From Rugamonas brunnea (GTDB lineage: Bacteria; Pseudomonadota; Gammaproteobacteria; Burkholderiales; Burkholderiaceae_D): a stretch of 56,278 bases of DNA. Below the pieces are notes generated by a model. That model was given only the letters and a program-made list of their open reading frames with translations, had not been told where the DNA came from and searched no databases. A program made the translations under genes and the position numbers. The DNA lies in the NCBI RefSeq assembly GCF_014042345.1, contig NZ_JACEZT010000024.1, forward strand, positions 1 to 56,278. Direction: 5' to 3'. Positions 8,358-17,744 of the stretch are shown in pieces. Positions within the stretch are counted from its first letter, which is position 1. Every line of letters starts with the position of its first letter.

Positions 8358-9998
8358 TTAGTCGATGACCGCCCCCTGACTCGCGGGCAACACGTGCTTA
8401 CGGTAGCGCCGCATAAAGCCGTTCGGGACGGCGCGCACGTATGGCGTCCAAGCGGCGCGGCGGCGGGCCAGCGTGGCCTCGTCGACGTGCAGTGTGAGCG
8501 TACGGGCGGGGATATCGATTTCGACCAGGTCGCCGTCCTCGACCAGGGCGATCGGTCCGCCCGCGCTCGCTTCCGGGCAAACATGCCCGACACAGGGCCC
8601 TGAGGTTGCGCCGGAAAAGCGGCCGTCAGTGATCAGCGCCACCTTTTTCATGCCCGCCATCTTCAGCGCGACCGTCGCGCCCAGCATCTCGGGCATGCCT
8701 GGCGCGCCTTGTGGCCCCATGTAGCGCAGCACCACGACATGGTTGGCCGCGATGCGGCCATCGTTAACCGCCGCGATCGCGTCCTCCTCCGAGTTGAAGC
8801 AGATGGCCGGGCCGCTACACGCCAGCATGTCCTGGGCGACGCCGGCCTGCTTGATGATGGCCGTGTCGGGCGCCAGATTTCCACGCAGTACGGTAATGCC
8901 GGCCAATTTTCGGAACGCGTTTTCCACCGCCGGGATGACGGTCGGATTGCGCACCACCGCGCGTTCGATGCCGGCTGAGAGCGGCTGGCCAGTGACGGTC
9001 ATGGCACTGGTGTCGAGAAAACGTTGTATTTGTTTGAGGACGGCGGGCATGCCGCCGGCCGCCCACAGGTCCTGCATGCCATAGGGGCCGTTGGGGCTGA
9101 TCGCGAGCAGGGTCGGTATGTCGGCCGCGGCTTCGAATTCGGCCAGGCTGAACGGTACTTCGGCCGCATGCGCGATGGCCGGCAGGTGCAAGGCCGTGTT
9201 GGTCGAGGCGCCGATCGACATGGCCGTCGCCACGGCGTTCTTGAACGCCTTGGGGGTGAACATCTGGCGCGCGTTCAACCCTTCCTTGACCATGGCCACG
9301 ATGCGCTCACCGGTGCGGCGCGCCGCCTCCAGTTTGTCAGCGTGCCAGCCCGGGATGTTGCTGCTGCCGGGAATACAGATGCCGAACGCCTCGGCCAGGC
9401 ATTGGAAGGTGTTGGCGGTGCCCATGATTTCGCAGGCGCCACAAGTGGCACACGTGGTGGTCTTGGACAAATGGAAGCCGTCGTCGTGATAGTCGCCGTG
9501 ATCGATCGAGCTCCGGGGATTGTGAGTGTTGCGGATGTCCATCTGGCCCGGTCCGCCGGCCAGATACAAGGCCGGCAAGTCCAGGCGCGCCATCGCCATC
9601 ATCATCGCCGGGTTGATCTTGTCGCAGCCGGCGATGAAAACCACCGCGTCGTAAGGCTGCGAACGCACATGGGTCTCGATCATGTCCGCGATCAGGTCCC
9701 GCTGCGCCAGCACAAAGCGCATGCCGTCATGGGCCATGGCCACGCCGTCGCAAGGCGCCGGAACATTGAACTCGGCCGCCTCCCCGCCCGCGGCCAGGAT
9801 GCCGTCGTGGACCTTGCGGGCCAGCCGGTCCAGATGCGAATGTCCAGTCGTCAACTCCGTGTGCGAGTTGGCGATGGCGATCAGCGGCCGGGTCTTCAGT
9901 TTATCGGTATCGTACCCGGCGCCATGCAGCAGTCCCTTGCGGAACATGTTCATGAACGGGCTGGGGCTGTTAGAAATAATGTCACTACGTTTAGACAT
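8358..9998 (-). CDS. Dihydroxy-acid dehydratase family (IlvD/Edd)
   Basis: The 546-residue protein shows the IlvD/Edd signatures VFIAGCDKINPAMMMAMARL near residue 110 and TTTCATCGACEIMGTANTF near 190, whose cysteines ligate an Fe-S cluster. LITDGRFSGATSGPCVGHV lies near the C-terminus. The enzymes dehydrate 2,3-dihydroxyacids: either the branched-chain amino acid intermediate or aldonic acids. The location beside an ACS carrier and away from other ilv genes favours a catabolic dehydratase, so I withhold the ilvD symbol. The start at 9998 follows GGAGACC. It begins 40 bp after the 2-oxoacid oxidoreductase gene and is likely co-transcribed. Confidence 0.88.
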   Translation of the reverse strand: MSKRSDIISNSPSPFMNMFRKGLLHGAGYDTDKLKTRPLIAIANSHTELTTGHSHLDRLARKVHDGILAAGGEAAEFNVPAPCDGVAMAHDGMRFVLAQRDLIADMIETHVRSQPYDAVVFIAGCDKINPAMMMAMARLDLPALYLAGGPGQMDIRNTHNPRSSIDHGDYHDDGFHLSKTTTCATCGACEIMGTANTFQCLAEAFGICIPGSSNIPGWHADKLEAARRTGERIVAMVKEGLNARQMFTPKAFKNAVATAMSIGASTNTALHLPAIAHAAEVPFSLAEFEAAADIPTLLAISPNGPYGMQDLWAAGGMPAVLKQIQRFLDTSAMTVTGQPLSAGIERAVVRNPTVIPAVENAFRKLAGITVLRGNLAPDTAIIKQAGVAQDMLACSGPAICFNSEEDAIAAVNDGRIAANHVVVLRYMGPQGAPGMPEMLGATVALKMAGMKKVALITDGRFSGATSGPCVGHVCPEASAGGPIALVEDGDLVEIDIPARTLTLHVDEATLARRRAAWTPYVRAVPNGFMRRYRKHVLPASQGAVID

Positions 9999-10038
9999 GC
10001 GGTCTCCATGAATGTATTAGATCGGTGATGGGAGGAGT

Positions 10039-13000
10039 TCAGGCCGCGCCGGCGACGGACTGCCCGCCGCTTTGCCATGCGCCCCACAATTCCGTGCGTA
10101 ACTTGTCGGCCTTGTCGGCGCTGGCCTGCCTGACGTGACCGTAACCACGCACGGCCTCGGGCAGCGCCGCGATCTTCGTCGCCAGCCCATGGTTGTCCTG
10201 GTTGAGCTCTAGCAGCAGGCGTTCGATGTCTTCTTCGTACTGGCTCAACAATCTGCGGGCAAGCTTGCGTTCCGCGTTGTTGCGGAATGGGTCGAGCCAG
10301 GTGCCGCGCAAACCCCGCAAGCGCGCCATCAAGCTGAAGACAGGCATCAACCAGGGCCCGGCCTCCCCCTTTTGCACCTGGCCACTGGGGTCGGTGCGCG
10401 CGAACGGCCAGGCGCCGATATGGAAGCGCAGCGCATAGTCGCCTTCGAACTCGCTGGCCAGCGCCGCCTTGAATTCCGGCGCGCTGTATAGGCGCGAGAC
10501 TTCCCATTCATCTTTGACTGCAAGCACCCGATGGTAGTTGTGCGCCACCGCGAGCGACAGCGCCTGCCCGGTCCCAAGCGCCGCCTCGCGCTGGCGCACG
10601 CGCTCGATCAGCGCCGTGTAGCGCTTCGCCAAGGCGGCGCCGGTATGCGCCACCAGATGCGCGCTGCGGTGTGTGAGGATCTCGTCCAGGCTACGGCGCA
10701 GGCGCGGAACGAAATGGATGACATTGGCAGGTGTCCGCTGTCGCAGGAAGCGCTCCACCCCGGCGAGGTCATGCGCGATGCGCCGCCCCCACAGGAAGGC
10801 CTCCTTATTCATCGGGACCGCGACGCCATTCAGCTCGATCGCACGGTCGATCGCGCCCTGCGACAAGGGGATCAACCCGCGCTGCCAGGCGGCGCCCAGC
10901 ATGAGCATATTGGCCGCGATGGGGTCGCCGATCAATGCGGTTGCCAGGCGCTGCCCTTCGAACAGCACCAAGCGCGCTCCCAGGATGGTTTGCATGCGCG
11001 CGGCCAATGCCGGCGCGTCCATCTGCCAGTCCGGATTGCGCGAAAATTCGGCTGTCGGTATCAGGTCGGACGACACCACGCCGGACGTGCGCGCCGGATC
11101 GAGCTTGGACATTGATTCATCGCCGGCCGCCACCACCAGATCGCAACCGATCAGCACGTCCGCCTCGCGTGCGCCGATGCGGGTGGCGTGCAACAGTTCC
11201 GGCCGGGGGGCCAACCGGACGTGGGAGCTGACCGCACCATATTTCTGCGCCAATCCGGTGATGTCCAAGTTGGAGCTGTAGTAGCCCTCCACGTGGGCGG
11301 CCATTGCCAACGTCTGGCCGATGGTCACCACCCCGGTGCCGCCGATACCACCGATCAATATGCTCTGCAGGCGATCCAACGGTGGGAGCACCGGGTCGGG
11401 CAATGTTCCGCTCCAGGCCGCCGTCATGGGTTTGCCCGCCGCGGCCGGCTTGCGCAACTTCCCTCCCTGCACGGTCACGAAACTGGGGCAAAATCCCTCG
11501 ACACAAGAAAAATCCATGTTGCAGCTGGCCTGGTTGATACGCCGCTTGCGCCCCAGCTCGGTCTCCAATGGCTCGATCGACATGCAGTTCGACGCCACGC
11601 CGCAATCACCGCAGCCCTCGCACACCGTCGGGTTGATGAAGCTGCGCTGGTTCGGGGTCGGCAACTTGCCGCGCTTGCGCAAACGGCGGCGTTCGGTGGC
11701 GCAAGCCTGGTCGTACAGGATCAGCGAGACTTGCGGGTAAGCGCGGAATGCACGCTCCACCGCCTGCATTTCCTTGCGATGGTGCACCGTGACGCCGGCC
11801 GGCAGCGGTACCCCGTCATACCGCTCGGGCTCGTCGGTCACCACGGCCATCTTCTGTATCCCCTCGCCCGCCAGCGTGGCCAGCATCTGCGACGGCGACT
11901 GCCCGCCTTCCACCGGCTGCCCGCCAGTCATCGAGACAAAACCATTGACCAGCAACTTATAGGTCATGGGCACTTTGGCCGCCACCGCCTGGCGGATCGC
12001 AAGCAGGCCCGAATGGGCGAAGGTGCCATCCCCCATGTTGGCGAACACATGCTTCTCGGTCGTGAACGGTTGCTGGCCCAACCACATGACGCCCTCCGCC
12101 CCCATGTGCGAGGCGGTGGTGGTGGTGGTCGGATCCTTCAGCATGGCCATCGTATGGCAACCGATCCCGGCCAGCGCGCGGCTGCCCGCGATCACCTTGG
12201 TGGAGCGGTTGTGCGGGCAGCCCGAGCAGAAGCTGGGGGCACGCACCGGCGCACCGGCGGTCTGGCCCTGGGGAACGGCGATCGGCGTCAGCGAGCAGTG
12301 CGACAGGAACTGCGGCAGCACATCGGACAGCACCTTCGCCACCATCAACGGCGACAATTCAGCGGCATTGGGGAAGGCGCGGGCGCCGGCGTCCGGGTCG
12401 AACGAACCACCCGCCACATGCTTGCCGACGATACGCGGCGCGTCGGCCGCGCCATACAAGATCGTGCGGACCTGGTCCTCGAGCACGGGGCGTTTTTCCT
12501 CAACGACCACGATCAGGTCCAAGCCCCGGGCGAAATCGCGCACGATGACGGGATCCAGCGGCCAGATCATGCCTATCTTAAGCATGCGCAAGCCGAAGTC
12601 GGCCGCGCGCTCCGGATCCAATCCCAGCAGCGCGCAAGCCTGCAGCACGTCCTGCCAGGCCTTGCCGGCGGCGATCACGCCGATCCGGGCATCGCTGGAA
12701 TCGACCGTAATCCGGTTCAACCCGTTGGCGCGCGCATACGCCATCACGGCGGCATGCTTGTGATGGTAGAGGCGATCCTCCTGGGCCAGCGGCATGTCGA
12801 CGCCGCGCACGTGGTAGCCCGTGCCGAACTGGTCCACCGGCTGGCTCGGCGCCTCGGGCAAGGTGATCACCGGGGCGTCGGGGTCGACACACACGGAACC
12901 GCCCCCCTCGACCACATCGGTGACCACCTTCATGCCGACCCAGCATCCCGAATAGCGGCTCATCGCGATGCCATGCAAGCCATAGTCGAGCAATTCCTGC

Positions 13001-13554
13001 GTGTTGGACGGGAACAGCACGGGCATGCCGACGGCCATCAGCACACCGTCGGAGAAGTTGGCGATGGTGGAACTCTTGGCGCCGTGGTCATCGCCGGCCA
13101 GGCATAGCACGCCCCCCTTGGGCGAGGTACCGGCCATGTTGCCGTGGCGCAGAGCGTCGGCCGAGCGGTCCACGCCCGGCCCTTTCCCGTACCAGATGCC
13201 GAACACGCCATCCACGGTGGCGCCGGGGAAGATGCCGACATATTGCGCGCCCCAGATCGCGGTGGCCGCCAGATCCTCGTTCAGTCCCGAGCGGAACACA
13301 ATGTTTGCCGCCTTCAGGGCCTTGTCGGCGGCCCACAATTCGATATCGTAGCGTCCCATGGGCGAACCGCGATAACCGGAAATATAGCCGCCGGTATTCC
13401 AGCCGGCCGCCGCGTCGCGCTGGCGCTGCTGCAGCGGCAAGCGCACCAGCGCCTGCATGCCGGTCAAATAAACCCAGCCCTTTTCCACTTGATACTTGTC
13501 GTCCAGCGTCGCGCCGGCTCGTTGCAATCCGCTACTCACACTGCCTCCATCCAT
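10039..13554 (-). CDS. Indolepyruvate/2-oxoacid:ferredoxin oxidoreductase, fused
   Basis: This single 1171-residue chain combines the alpha (IorA) and gamma/beta (IorB) parts. The order is an N-terminal pyrimidine-binding domain (GYISGYRGSPMGRYD, GLNEDLAATAIWGAQ), a TPP domain near residues 440-520 (FCSGCPHNRSTK, NMGDGTFAHSG), a cysteine-rich Fe-S segment near 640-695 (CEGCGDCGVASNC, NMDFSCVEGFCPSF), and a C-terminal IorB domain from about 725 (GIGGTGVVTIGQTLAMAA). It oxidatively decarboxylates aryl- or branched 2-oxoacids to acyl-CoA while reducing ferredoxin. The fused form is usual in proteobacteria. It is the first gene of a probable operon with the dehydratase, MFS and HAD genes, and diverges from a LysR gene. 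Confidence 0.92.
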   Translation of the reverse strand: MDGGSVSSGLQRAGATLDDKYQVEKGWVYLTGMQALVRLPLQQRQRDAAAGWNTGGYISGYRGSPMGRYDIELWAADKALKAANIVFRSGLNEDLAATAIWGAQYVGIFPGATVDGVFGIWYGKGPGVDRSADALRHGNMAGTSPKGGVLCLAGDDHGAKSSTIANFSDGVLMAVGMPVLFPSNTQELLDYGLHGIAMSRYSGCWVGMKVVTDVVEGGGSVCVDPDAPVITLPEAPSQPVDQFGTGYHVRGVDMPLAQEDRLYHHKHAAVMAYARANGLNRITVDSSDARIGVIAAGKAWQDVLQACALLGLDPERAADFGLRMLKIGMIWPLDPVIVRDFARGLDLIVVVEEKRPVLEDQVRTILYGAADAPRIVGKHVAGGSFDPDAGARAFPNAAELSPLMVAKVLSDVLPQFLSHCSLTPIAVPQGQTAGAPVRAPSFCSGCPHNRSTKVIAGSRALAGIGCHTMAMLKDPTTTTTASHMGAEGVMWLGQQPFTTEKHVFANMGDGTFAHSGLLAIRQAVAAKVPMTYKLLVNGFVSMTGGQPVEGGQSPSQMLATLAGEGIQKMAVVTDEPERYDGVPLPAGVTVHHRKEMQAVERAFRAYPQVSLILYDQACATERRRLRKRGKLPTPNQRSFINPTVCEGCGDCGVASNCMSIEPLETELGRKRRINQASCNMDFSCVEGFCPSFVTVQGGKLRKPAAAGKPMTAAWSGTLPDPVLPPLDRLQSILIGGIGGTGVVTIGQTLAMAAHVEGYYSSNLDITGLAQKYGAVSSHVRLAPRPELLHATRIGAREADVLIGCDLVVAAGDESMSKLDPARTSGVVSSDLIPTAEFSRNPDWQMDAPALAARMQTILGARLVLFEGQRLATALIGDPIAANMLMLGAAWQRGLIPLSQGAIDRAIELNGVAVPMNKEAFLWGRRIAHDLAGVERFLRQRTPANVIHFVPRLRRSLDEILTHRSAHLVAHTGAALAKRYTALIERVRQREAALGTGQALSLAVAHNYHRVLAVKDEWEVSRLYSAPEFKAALASEFEGDYALRFHIGAWPFARTDPSGQVQKGEAGPWLMPVFSLMARLRGLRGTWLDPFRNNAERKLARRLLSQYEEDIERLLLELNQDNHGLATKIAALPEAVRGYGHVRQASADKADKLRTELWGAWQSGGQSVAGAA

Positions 13555-13684
13555 TGTTGGTGTCCTGCGATCTCATGCGCGGGAATCTCTGCAAACAGTA
13601 TGCGGAAAGGTTAAGATAGCGTCCAATGCATTGTTCGCGCCAGTTCAATGCGGAAAACGCAAGTTAAAAGGAACTTTCTTGGAC
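13555..13684. promoter_or_regulatory. Divergent promoter region, oxidoreductase operon and LysR
   Basis: This 130-bp gap holds the promoters of two divergent genes. ATGCGGAAA occurs twice as a direct repeat, near 13600 and near 13648. The second copy is part of an inverted repeat TGCG-GAAAA-CGCA at 13649-13661. An inverted TGCG/CGCA in a LysR divergon could be the regulator's site, but there is no clear T-N11-A box. I see no convincing -35/-10 pair. Confidence 0.35.
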
Positions 13685-14629
13685 ATGTCGCTGAAGCTGC
13701 GCCAGCTATCGCACTTGGTGCTGCTGGCCGATGAATTACACTTCGCCCGCGCGGCGGAGCGCGCCTTCCTGTCGCAATCGGCGTTCAGCCGCAGCATCGG
13801 GGCCCTGGAAGAGGAGACTGGCATGCGCCTGTTTGACCGTGGCCCGCATTTCGTCAGTCCGACCCCAGCGGGCCAACATGTCATCGATCGTGCGCGGCGG
13901 CTGCTCTCGAGCTCCCACGACCTGTCGCGCGAAATCGCCATGCTGCGCTCGGGCGACCTCGGCAACATCGCCGTCGGCGCAGGGCCTTTCTCAGGAATTG
14001 CGTTGATGCCAAGCGCACTGGCCGAACTGCGCAGGCGCCATCCCCGCGTGCAAGCCAAGCTGGTCATTTCTGACGCGTGGTCATTGCTACAGCAGCTGAG
14101 GGATGAAAAATTGGATTTCTTCTTGGCCGAGATGCAAGGAATTCCAGCGAACGAACTGCTGGCTGTGAAACCGCTGGGGCGGCTGACTGGCGCATTTTTT
14201 TGCCGCGCCGCGCATCCGCTGGCCAATCAGTCCGGACTTCGCCTCGCCGATCTGGCTGGCGCCAGTTTTGTCGCGGTGCACATGCCCACTGAGCTTCGCA
14301 GGGTCTTGGGGAAGTTGATCGCCGCCGACGAACATGGCGAATTGCCGATCGCAGTGGAGTGCGAAAGCCTGGCGATACTGCGTGAATTCGTACTGGCCTC
14401 CGATGTTGTCCTGGTGGCCACCGAACGTGCCATGCAGATGGAACTGGCTGCGGGCACGATACGGAAATTGCAGGTGCTGGACATTGAAGCGCCGGGTGAG
14501 CCCACACCGCTGGCGACTAACTTCGGCATGGTCTCCCTCAGGGACCGAACGCCGACCACCGCCAGCAATATCCTGATGGGCCTGGTCCAGGCCGAAGCCG
14601 CCAAGGTGCTGGCGCCGGCGTCGAACTGA
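13685..14629 (+). CDS. LysR-family transcriptional regulator
   Basis: From ATG 13685 the protein has 314 residues, the standard LysR length. The winged HTH is clear: LRQLSHLVLLADELHFARAA, then FLSQSAFSRSIGALEEETG and RLFDRGPHFVSPTPAGQ. The remainder is a periplasmic-binding-like effector domain (GNIAVGAGPFSGIALMPSAL). A start further upstream would put extra non-homologous sequence before the HTH. It is divergent from the 2-oxoacid oxidoreductase operon, which it probably controls in response to a pathway acid. The effector is unknown. Confidence 0.9.
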   Translation: MSLKLRQLSHLVLLADELHFARAAERAFLSQSAFSRSIGALEEETGMRLFDRGPHFVSPTPAGQHVIDRARRLLSSSHDLSREIAMLRSGDLGNIAVGAGPFSGIALMPSALAELRRRHPRVQAKLVISDAWSLLQQLRDEKLDFFLAEMQGIPANELLAVKPLGRLTGAFFCRAAHPLANQSGLRLADLAGASFVAVHMPTELRRVLGKLIAADEHGELPIAVECESLAILREFVLASDVVLVATERAMQMELAAGTIRKLQVLDIEAPGEPTPLATNFGMVSLRDRTPTTASNILMGLVQAEAAKVLAPASN

Positions 14630-14632
14630 GCC

Positions 14633-14649
14633 GGCCCCTCGCTGGGGCC
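14633..14649. terminator. Hairpin between convergent lysR and pntB
   Basis: GGCCCC-TCGCT-GGGGCC forms a perfect 6-bp GC stem with a 5-nt loop just after the LysR stop and just before the pntB stop. There is no U-tract on either strand, so it is a terminator-like hairpin rather than a textbook intrinsic terminator. Confidence 0.4.
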
Positions 14650-14656
14650 CGTTCAG

Positions 14657-16087
14657 CTATCCATGGCGGAAGGATTTCAATGCCCCCAGGACTTCGTCCA
14701 GCATCTTCTTCGCGTCGCCGAACAGCATGCGGTTGTTCTCCTTGTAGAACAGCGGATTGTCAACGCCCGCGTAGCCGGAAGCCATGCTGCGCTTCATCAC
14801 GATCGAGTTCTTCGCCTTCCACACCTGCAGCACCGGCATGCCGGCGATCGGGCTCGAAGGATCGTCCTGCGCGGCCGGATTGACGATGTCGTTGGCGCCG
14901 ATCACCATCGCAACGTCGGTATCGCCGAAATCATCGTTCAGTTCATCCATCTCCTGCACGATATCGTAGGGCACTTTGGCTTCGGCCAGCAGCACGTTCA
15001 TGTGGCCGGGCATACGGCCCGCCACCGGGTGGATGCCGAAGCGCACATTCACGCCCTTGGACCGCAGGTGCTGCGTGATTTCGTTCACCGTGTGCTGCGC
15101 CTGCGCCACCGCCATGCCGTAGCCGGGCACGATGATCACGTTCTTCGCTTCGCGCAGCATTTCGCTGGTCTCCACGGCGGAAGCGGCCACCACTTCGCCT
15201 TCCGGCTGGGCCGCGCCGCCACCGGCGGCCGGCTTGCTGGCGCCGGCGCCAAAGCCGCCCGCGATCACGCTGAGGAAGTTGCGGTTCATGGCGCGGCACA
15301 TGATGTAGGACAGGATGGCGCCGGACGAGCCAACCAGCGCGCCCGTCACGATCAGCAGGTCGTTATTGAGCATGAAGCCGGTGGCCGCCGCCGCCCAGCC
15401 GGAGTAGCTGTTCAACATCGACACCACCACCGGCATGTCGGCGCCGCCGATGGCCATCACCATGTGCACGCCGAACAGCAGCGCGATCACGGTCATCACG
15501 ACCAGCGGCAGCATGCCGTCGGCCACTGCCTCGGCGCCCAGGAAACGCTGGCCGACGACGATCACGATCAACAGGCCGATCAGGTTGAGCCAATGACGGC
15601 CAGGCAGGAGCAGCGGCTTGCCGCCGATGCGGCCCGACAGTTTGCCGAACGCGATCAGGGAACCGGACAGCGTGATGGCGCCAATCAGCACGCCGACATA
15701 GATTTCCACTTCATGGATCGCCTTTTCCGCGCCCGACAGTTGCGCCAACACGGACGGATCGATGTAGTTGGCGTAGCCGACCAGCGTGGCGGCCAGGCCG
15801 ACCAGGCTGTGCATCAACGCCACCAGTTCCGGCATTTGCGTCATCTGCACGGTGCGCGCCGCGTACAGGCCCAGCGAGCCGCCCGCGACCATGGCGATCA
15901 CGATCCACGACAGGCCGGAGGCCGTCACGTGCGGGCCGAACACGGTGGCCAGTACGGCGACCGCCATGCCGATCATGCCGTACACGTTGCCGCGCCGCGC
16001 CGTTTCCGGGTGCGACAAGGCGCCCAGGCTCAGGATGAACAAGATCGTCGCGCCCAGATAAGCGACGGTGGTGAGACTTTCAGACAT
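14657..16087 (-). CDS. pntB: NAD(P) transhydrogenase subunit beta
   Basis: The 476-residue protein has about nine membrane segments in the N-terminal two thirds, followed by the soluble NADP(H)-binding domain III. That domain contains VIIVPGYGMAVAQAQH and FGIHPVAGRMPGHMNVLLAE at about residues 315-365, then VIGANDIVNPAA and YAGVDNPLFY. It pairs with PntA to couple proton entry to transfer of hydride from NADH to NADP+, supplying NADPH. The gene lies 19 bp downstream of pntA on the same strand. Confidence 0.96.
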   Translation of the reverse strand: MSESLTTVAYLGATILFILSLGALSHPETARRGNVYGMIGMAVAVLATVFGPHVTASGLSWIVIAMVAGGSLGLYAARTVQMTQMPELVALMHSLVGLAATLVGYANYIDPSVLAQLSGAEKAIHEVEIYVGVLIGAITLSGSLIAFGKLSGRIGGKPLLLPGRHWLNLIGLLIVIVVGQRFLGAEAVADGMLPLVVMTVIALLFGVHMVMAIGGADMPVVVSMLNSYSGWAAAATGFMLNNDLLIVTGALVGSSGAILSYIMCRAMNRNFLSVIAGGFGAGASKPAAGGGAAQPEGEVVAASAVETSEMLREAKNVIIVPGYGMAVAQAQHTVNEITQHLRSKGVNVRFGIHPVAGRMPGHMNVLLAEAKVPYDIVQEMDELNDDFGDTDVAMVIGANDIVNPAAQDDPSSPIAGMPVLQVWKAKNSIVMKRSMASGYAGVDNPLFYKENNRMLFGDAKKMLDEVLGALKSFRHG

Positions 16088-16106
16088 CGTTTTAGCCCTC
16101 TTCGAA

Positions 16107-17690
16107 TTATTTGCGGAACATCGCCAGCATGCGGCGGGTGACGGCGAAGCCGCCGAACATATTGATCGCGGTCAGCACAATGCCGAGCATGGCCAGCCAG
16201 CGGATCGCGTCGGCCGGACGGGCCAGGGCCGCGTCCACCGGCGGCGCGATCTGCACCAGGGCGCCGATGGCGATGATGCTGGAGATGGCGTTGGTCACGC
16301 TCATCAGCGGCGTGTGCAGGGCCGGCGTCACGTTCCACACCACCATGTAGCCGATGAAGCAGGCCAGCACGAACACGGTGAAGTGGCCGAGGAAGGCGGC
16401 CGGCGCGAACGCGCCGATCGCCAGCAGCAGCGCGGCGGCCACGCCGAACATGGCGACCACGCGCCCGGCCGACGCTGGCTCGGACGGCGCGCCATGGCCG
16501 TGTGCCTTGGGCGCCGGCACGGCCGCTGCGGCCGGCTTGGCGGCCGGCGGCGGCAGCTTGGGCGCTGGCGCCGGCCAGGTGATGGCGCCGTCCTTGACCA
16601 CGGTCAGGCCGCGAATCGCATCATCGTCCATGTTGACGTTGATGACGCCATCCTTGGTCTTGCAAATCTCCTCGGTCAGGCGCAGCAAGTTGTTGGAATA
16701 CAACGTCGACGACTGCTTGGCCAGGCGGCTCACCAGGTCGGTGTAGCCGACGATGGTCACGCCGTGCTGCACCACGACCTGGCCCGGCACGGTCAGTTCG
16801 CAGTTGCCGCCCTGTTCGGCAGCCATGTCCACGATCACGCTGCCCGGCTTCATGCTGCGCACCATATCGGCCGTGATCAGCCGGGGCGCCGGTTTGCCGG
16901 GGATCAGGGCGGTGGTGATGATGATGTCCACCTCCTTGGCCTGCTGGGCGTACATGGCGCGCTGGGCCTGCTGGAAGCCCTCGCTCATGACCTTGGCGTA
17001 ACCGCCGCCACCGCCGCCCTCCTCCTCGTAGTCGACCTTGACGAATTCACCGCCCAGCGACACCACCTGGTCGGCCACTTCGGCCCGCGTGTCGTTGGCG
17101 CGCACGATGGCGCCCAGGCCCACGGCCGTGCCGATGGCCGCCAGGCCGGCCACGCCGGCGCCAGCGATGAAGACTTTAGCGGGCGGGATCTTACCGGCCG
17201 CCGTCACCTGGCCGTTGAAGAAGCGGCCAAACGCATTGGCCGCCTCGATCACGGCGCGATAGCCAGCCACGCCAGCCATGGAAGTGAGCGCGTCCATCTT
17301 CTGGGCGCGGCTCAGGGTACGCGGCAGCGAATCGATCGCCAGCACCGTCACCTTCTTGGCCGCCAGTTGTTGCAGCAGCTCGGGGTTCTGGGCCGGCCAG
17401 ATGAAGGACACCAGGGTGCTGCCTTCGCGCACCAGCGCCACTTCCTCCGGGTTCGGGCCCCGTACCTTGTAGACGATGTCGGCCTGCGCCCAAAGCTCGG
17501 GGGCGCTGGGGACGATGCGGGCGCCGGCGGCGCGGTAGGCATCGTCGCTGAAATTGGCGGCATCACCGGCCCCCGTTTCCACGGCGACCGAGAAGCCCAG
17601 CTTAATGAGCTTTTCGACCACCTCGGGCACGGTGGCGACGCGTTTCTCCTGCGGGTAAACTTCACGCGGCACAGCTATCGTTAGAGACAT
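16107..17690 (-). CDS. pntA: NAD(P) transhydrogenase subunit alpha
   Basis: The 527-residue protein begins with the domain I NAD(H)-binding part: MSLTIAVPREVYPQEKRVA, the dinucleotide site KVFIAGAGVAGLAAIGTAVG near residue 172, and the mobile loop region with MKPGSVIVDMAAEQGGNCE. An Ala/Pro-rich linker near residues 370-400 leads to a C-terminal four-helix membrane part (domain II). Single-chain PntA of about 510-530 residues is usual in proteobacteria. The start at 17690 has AGGAAAAC upstream. The transhydrogenase could feed NADPH to the many reductases around it, but pntAB is also found in housekeeping settings. Confidence 0.96.
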   Translation of the reverse strand: MSLTIAVPREVYPQEKRVATVPEVVEKLIKLGFSVAVETGAGDAANFSDDAYRAAGARIVPSAPELWAQADIVYKVRGPNPEEVALVREGSTLVSFIWPAQNPELLQQLAAKKVTVLAIDSLPRTLSRAQKMDALTSMAGVAGYRAVIEAANAFGRFFNGQVTAAGKIPPAKVFIAGAGVAGLAAIGTAVGLGAIVRANDTRAEVADQVVSLGGEFVKVDYEEEGGGGGGYAKVMSEGFQQAQRAMYAQQAKEVDIIITTALIPGKPAPRLITADMVRSMKPGSVIVDMAAEQGGNCELTVPGQVVVQHGVTIVGYTDLVSRLAKQSSTLYSNNLLRLTEEICKTKDGVINVNMDDDAIRGLTVVKDGAITWPAPAPKLPPPAAKPAAAAVPAPKAHGHGAPSEPASAGRVVAMFGVAAALLLAIGAFAPAAFLGHFTVFVLACFIGYMVVWNVTPALHTPLMSVTNAISSIIAIGALVQIAPPVDAALARPADAIRWLAMLGIVLTAINMFGGFAVTRRMLAMFRK

Positions 17691-17744
17691 TGTTTTCCTG
17701 TTTATTCCGTTAAAGCTTGAGTCAACGACGATGCAAACGCCGGG

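Noticed and set aside
8358..9998. Naming the dehydratase ilvD (valine/isoleucine biosynthesis)
   Set aside because: Fe-S and family motifs fit, but the neighbours are an acid carrier and a 2-oxoacid oxidoreductase rather than branched-chain biosynthesis genes.
11188..13107. Long plus-strand open frame opposite the 2-oxoacid oxidoreductase
   Set aside because: The minus strand encodes well-conserved TPP and Fe-S domains. The antisense frame shows only composition bias (His, Arg, Gly).
14663..17684. Histidine-rich plus-strand frames opposite pntB and pntA
   Set aside because: The compositional His/Gln/Arg richness arises from complementing conserved Met/Ala/Val-rich membrane helices. There is no independent evidence of coding.
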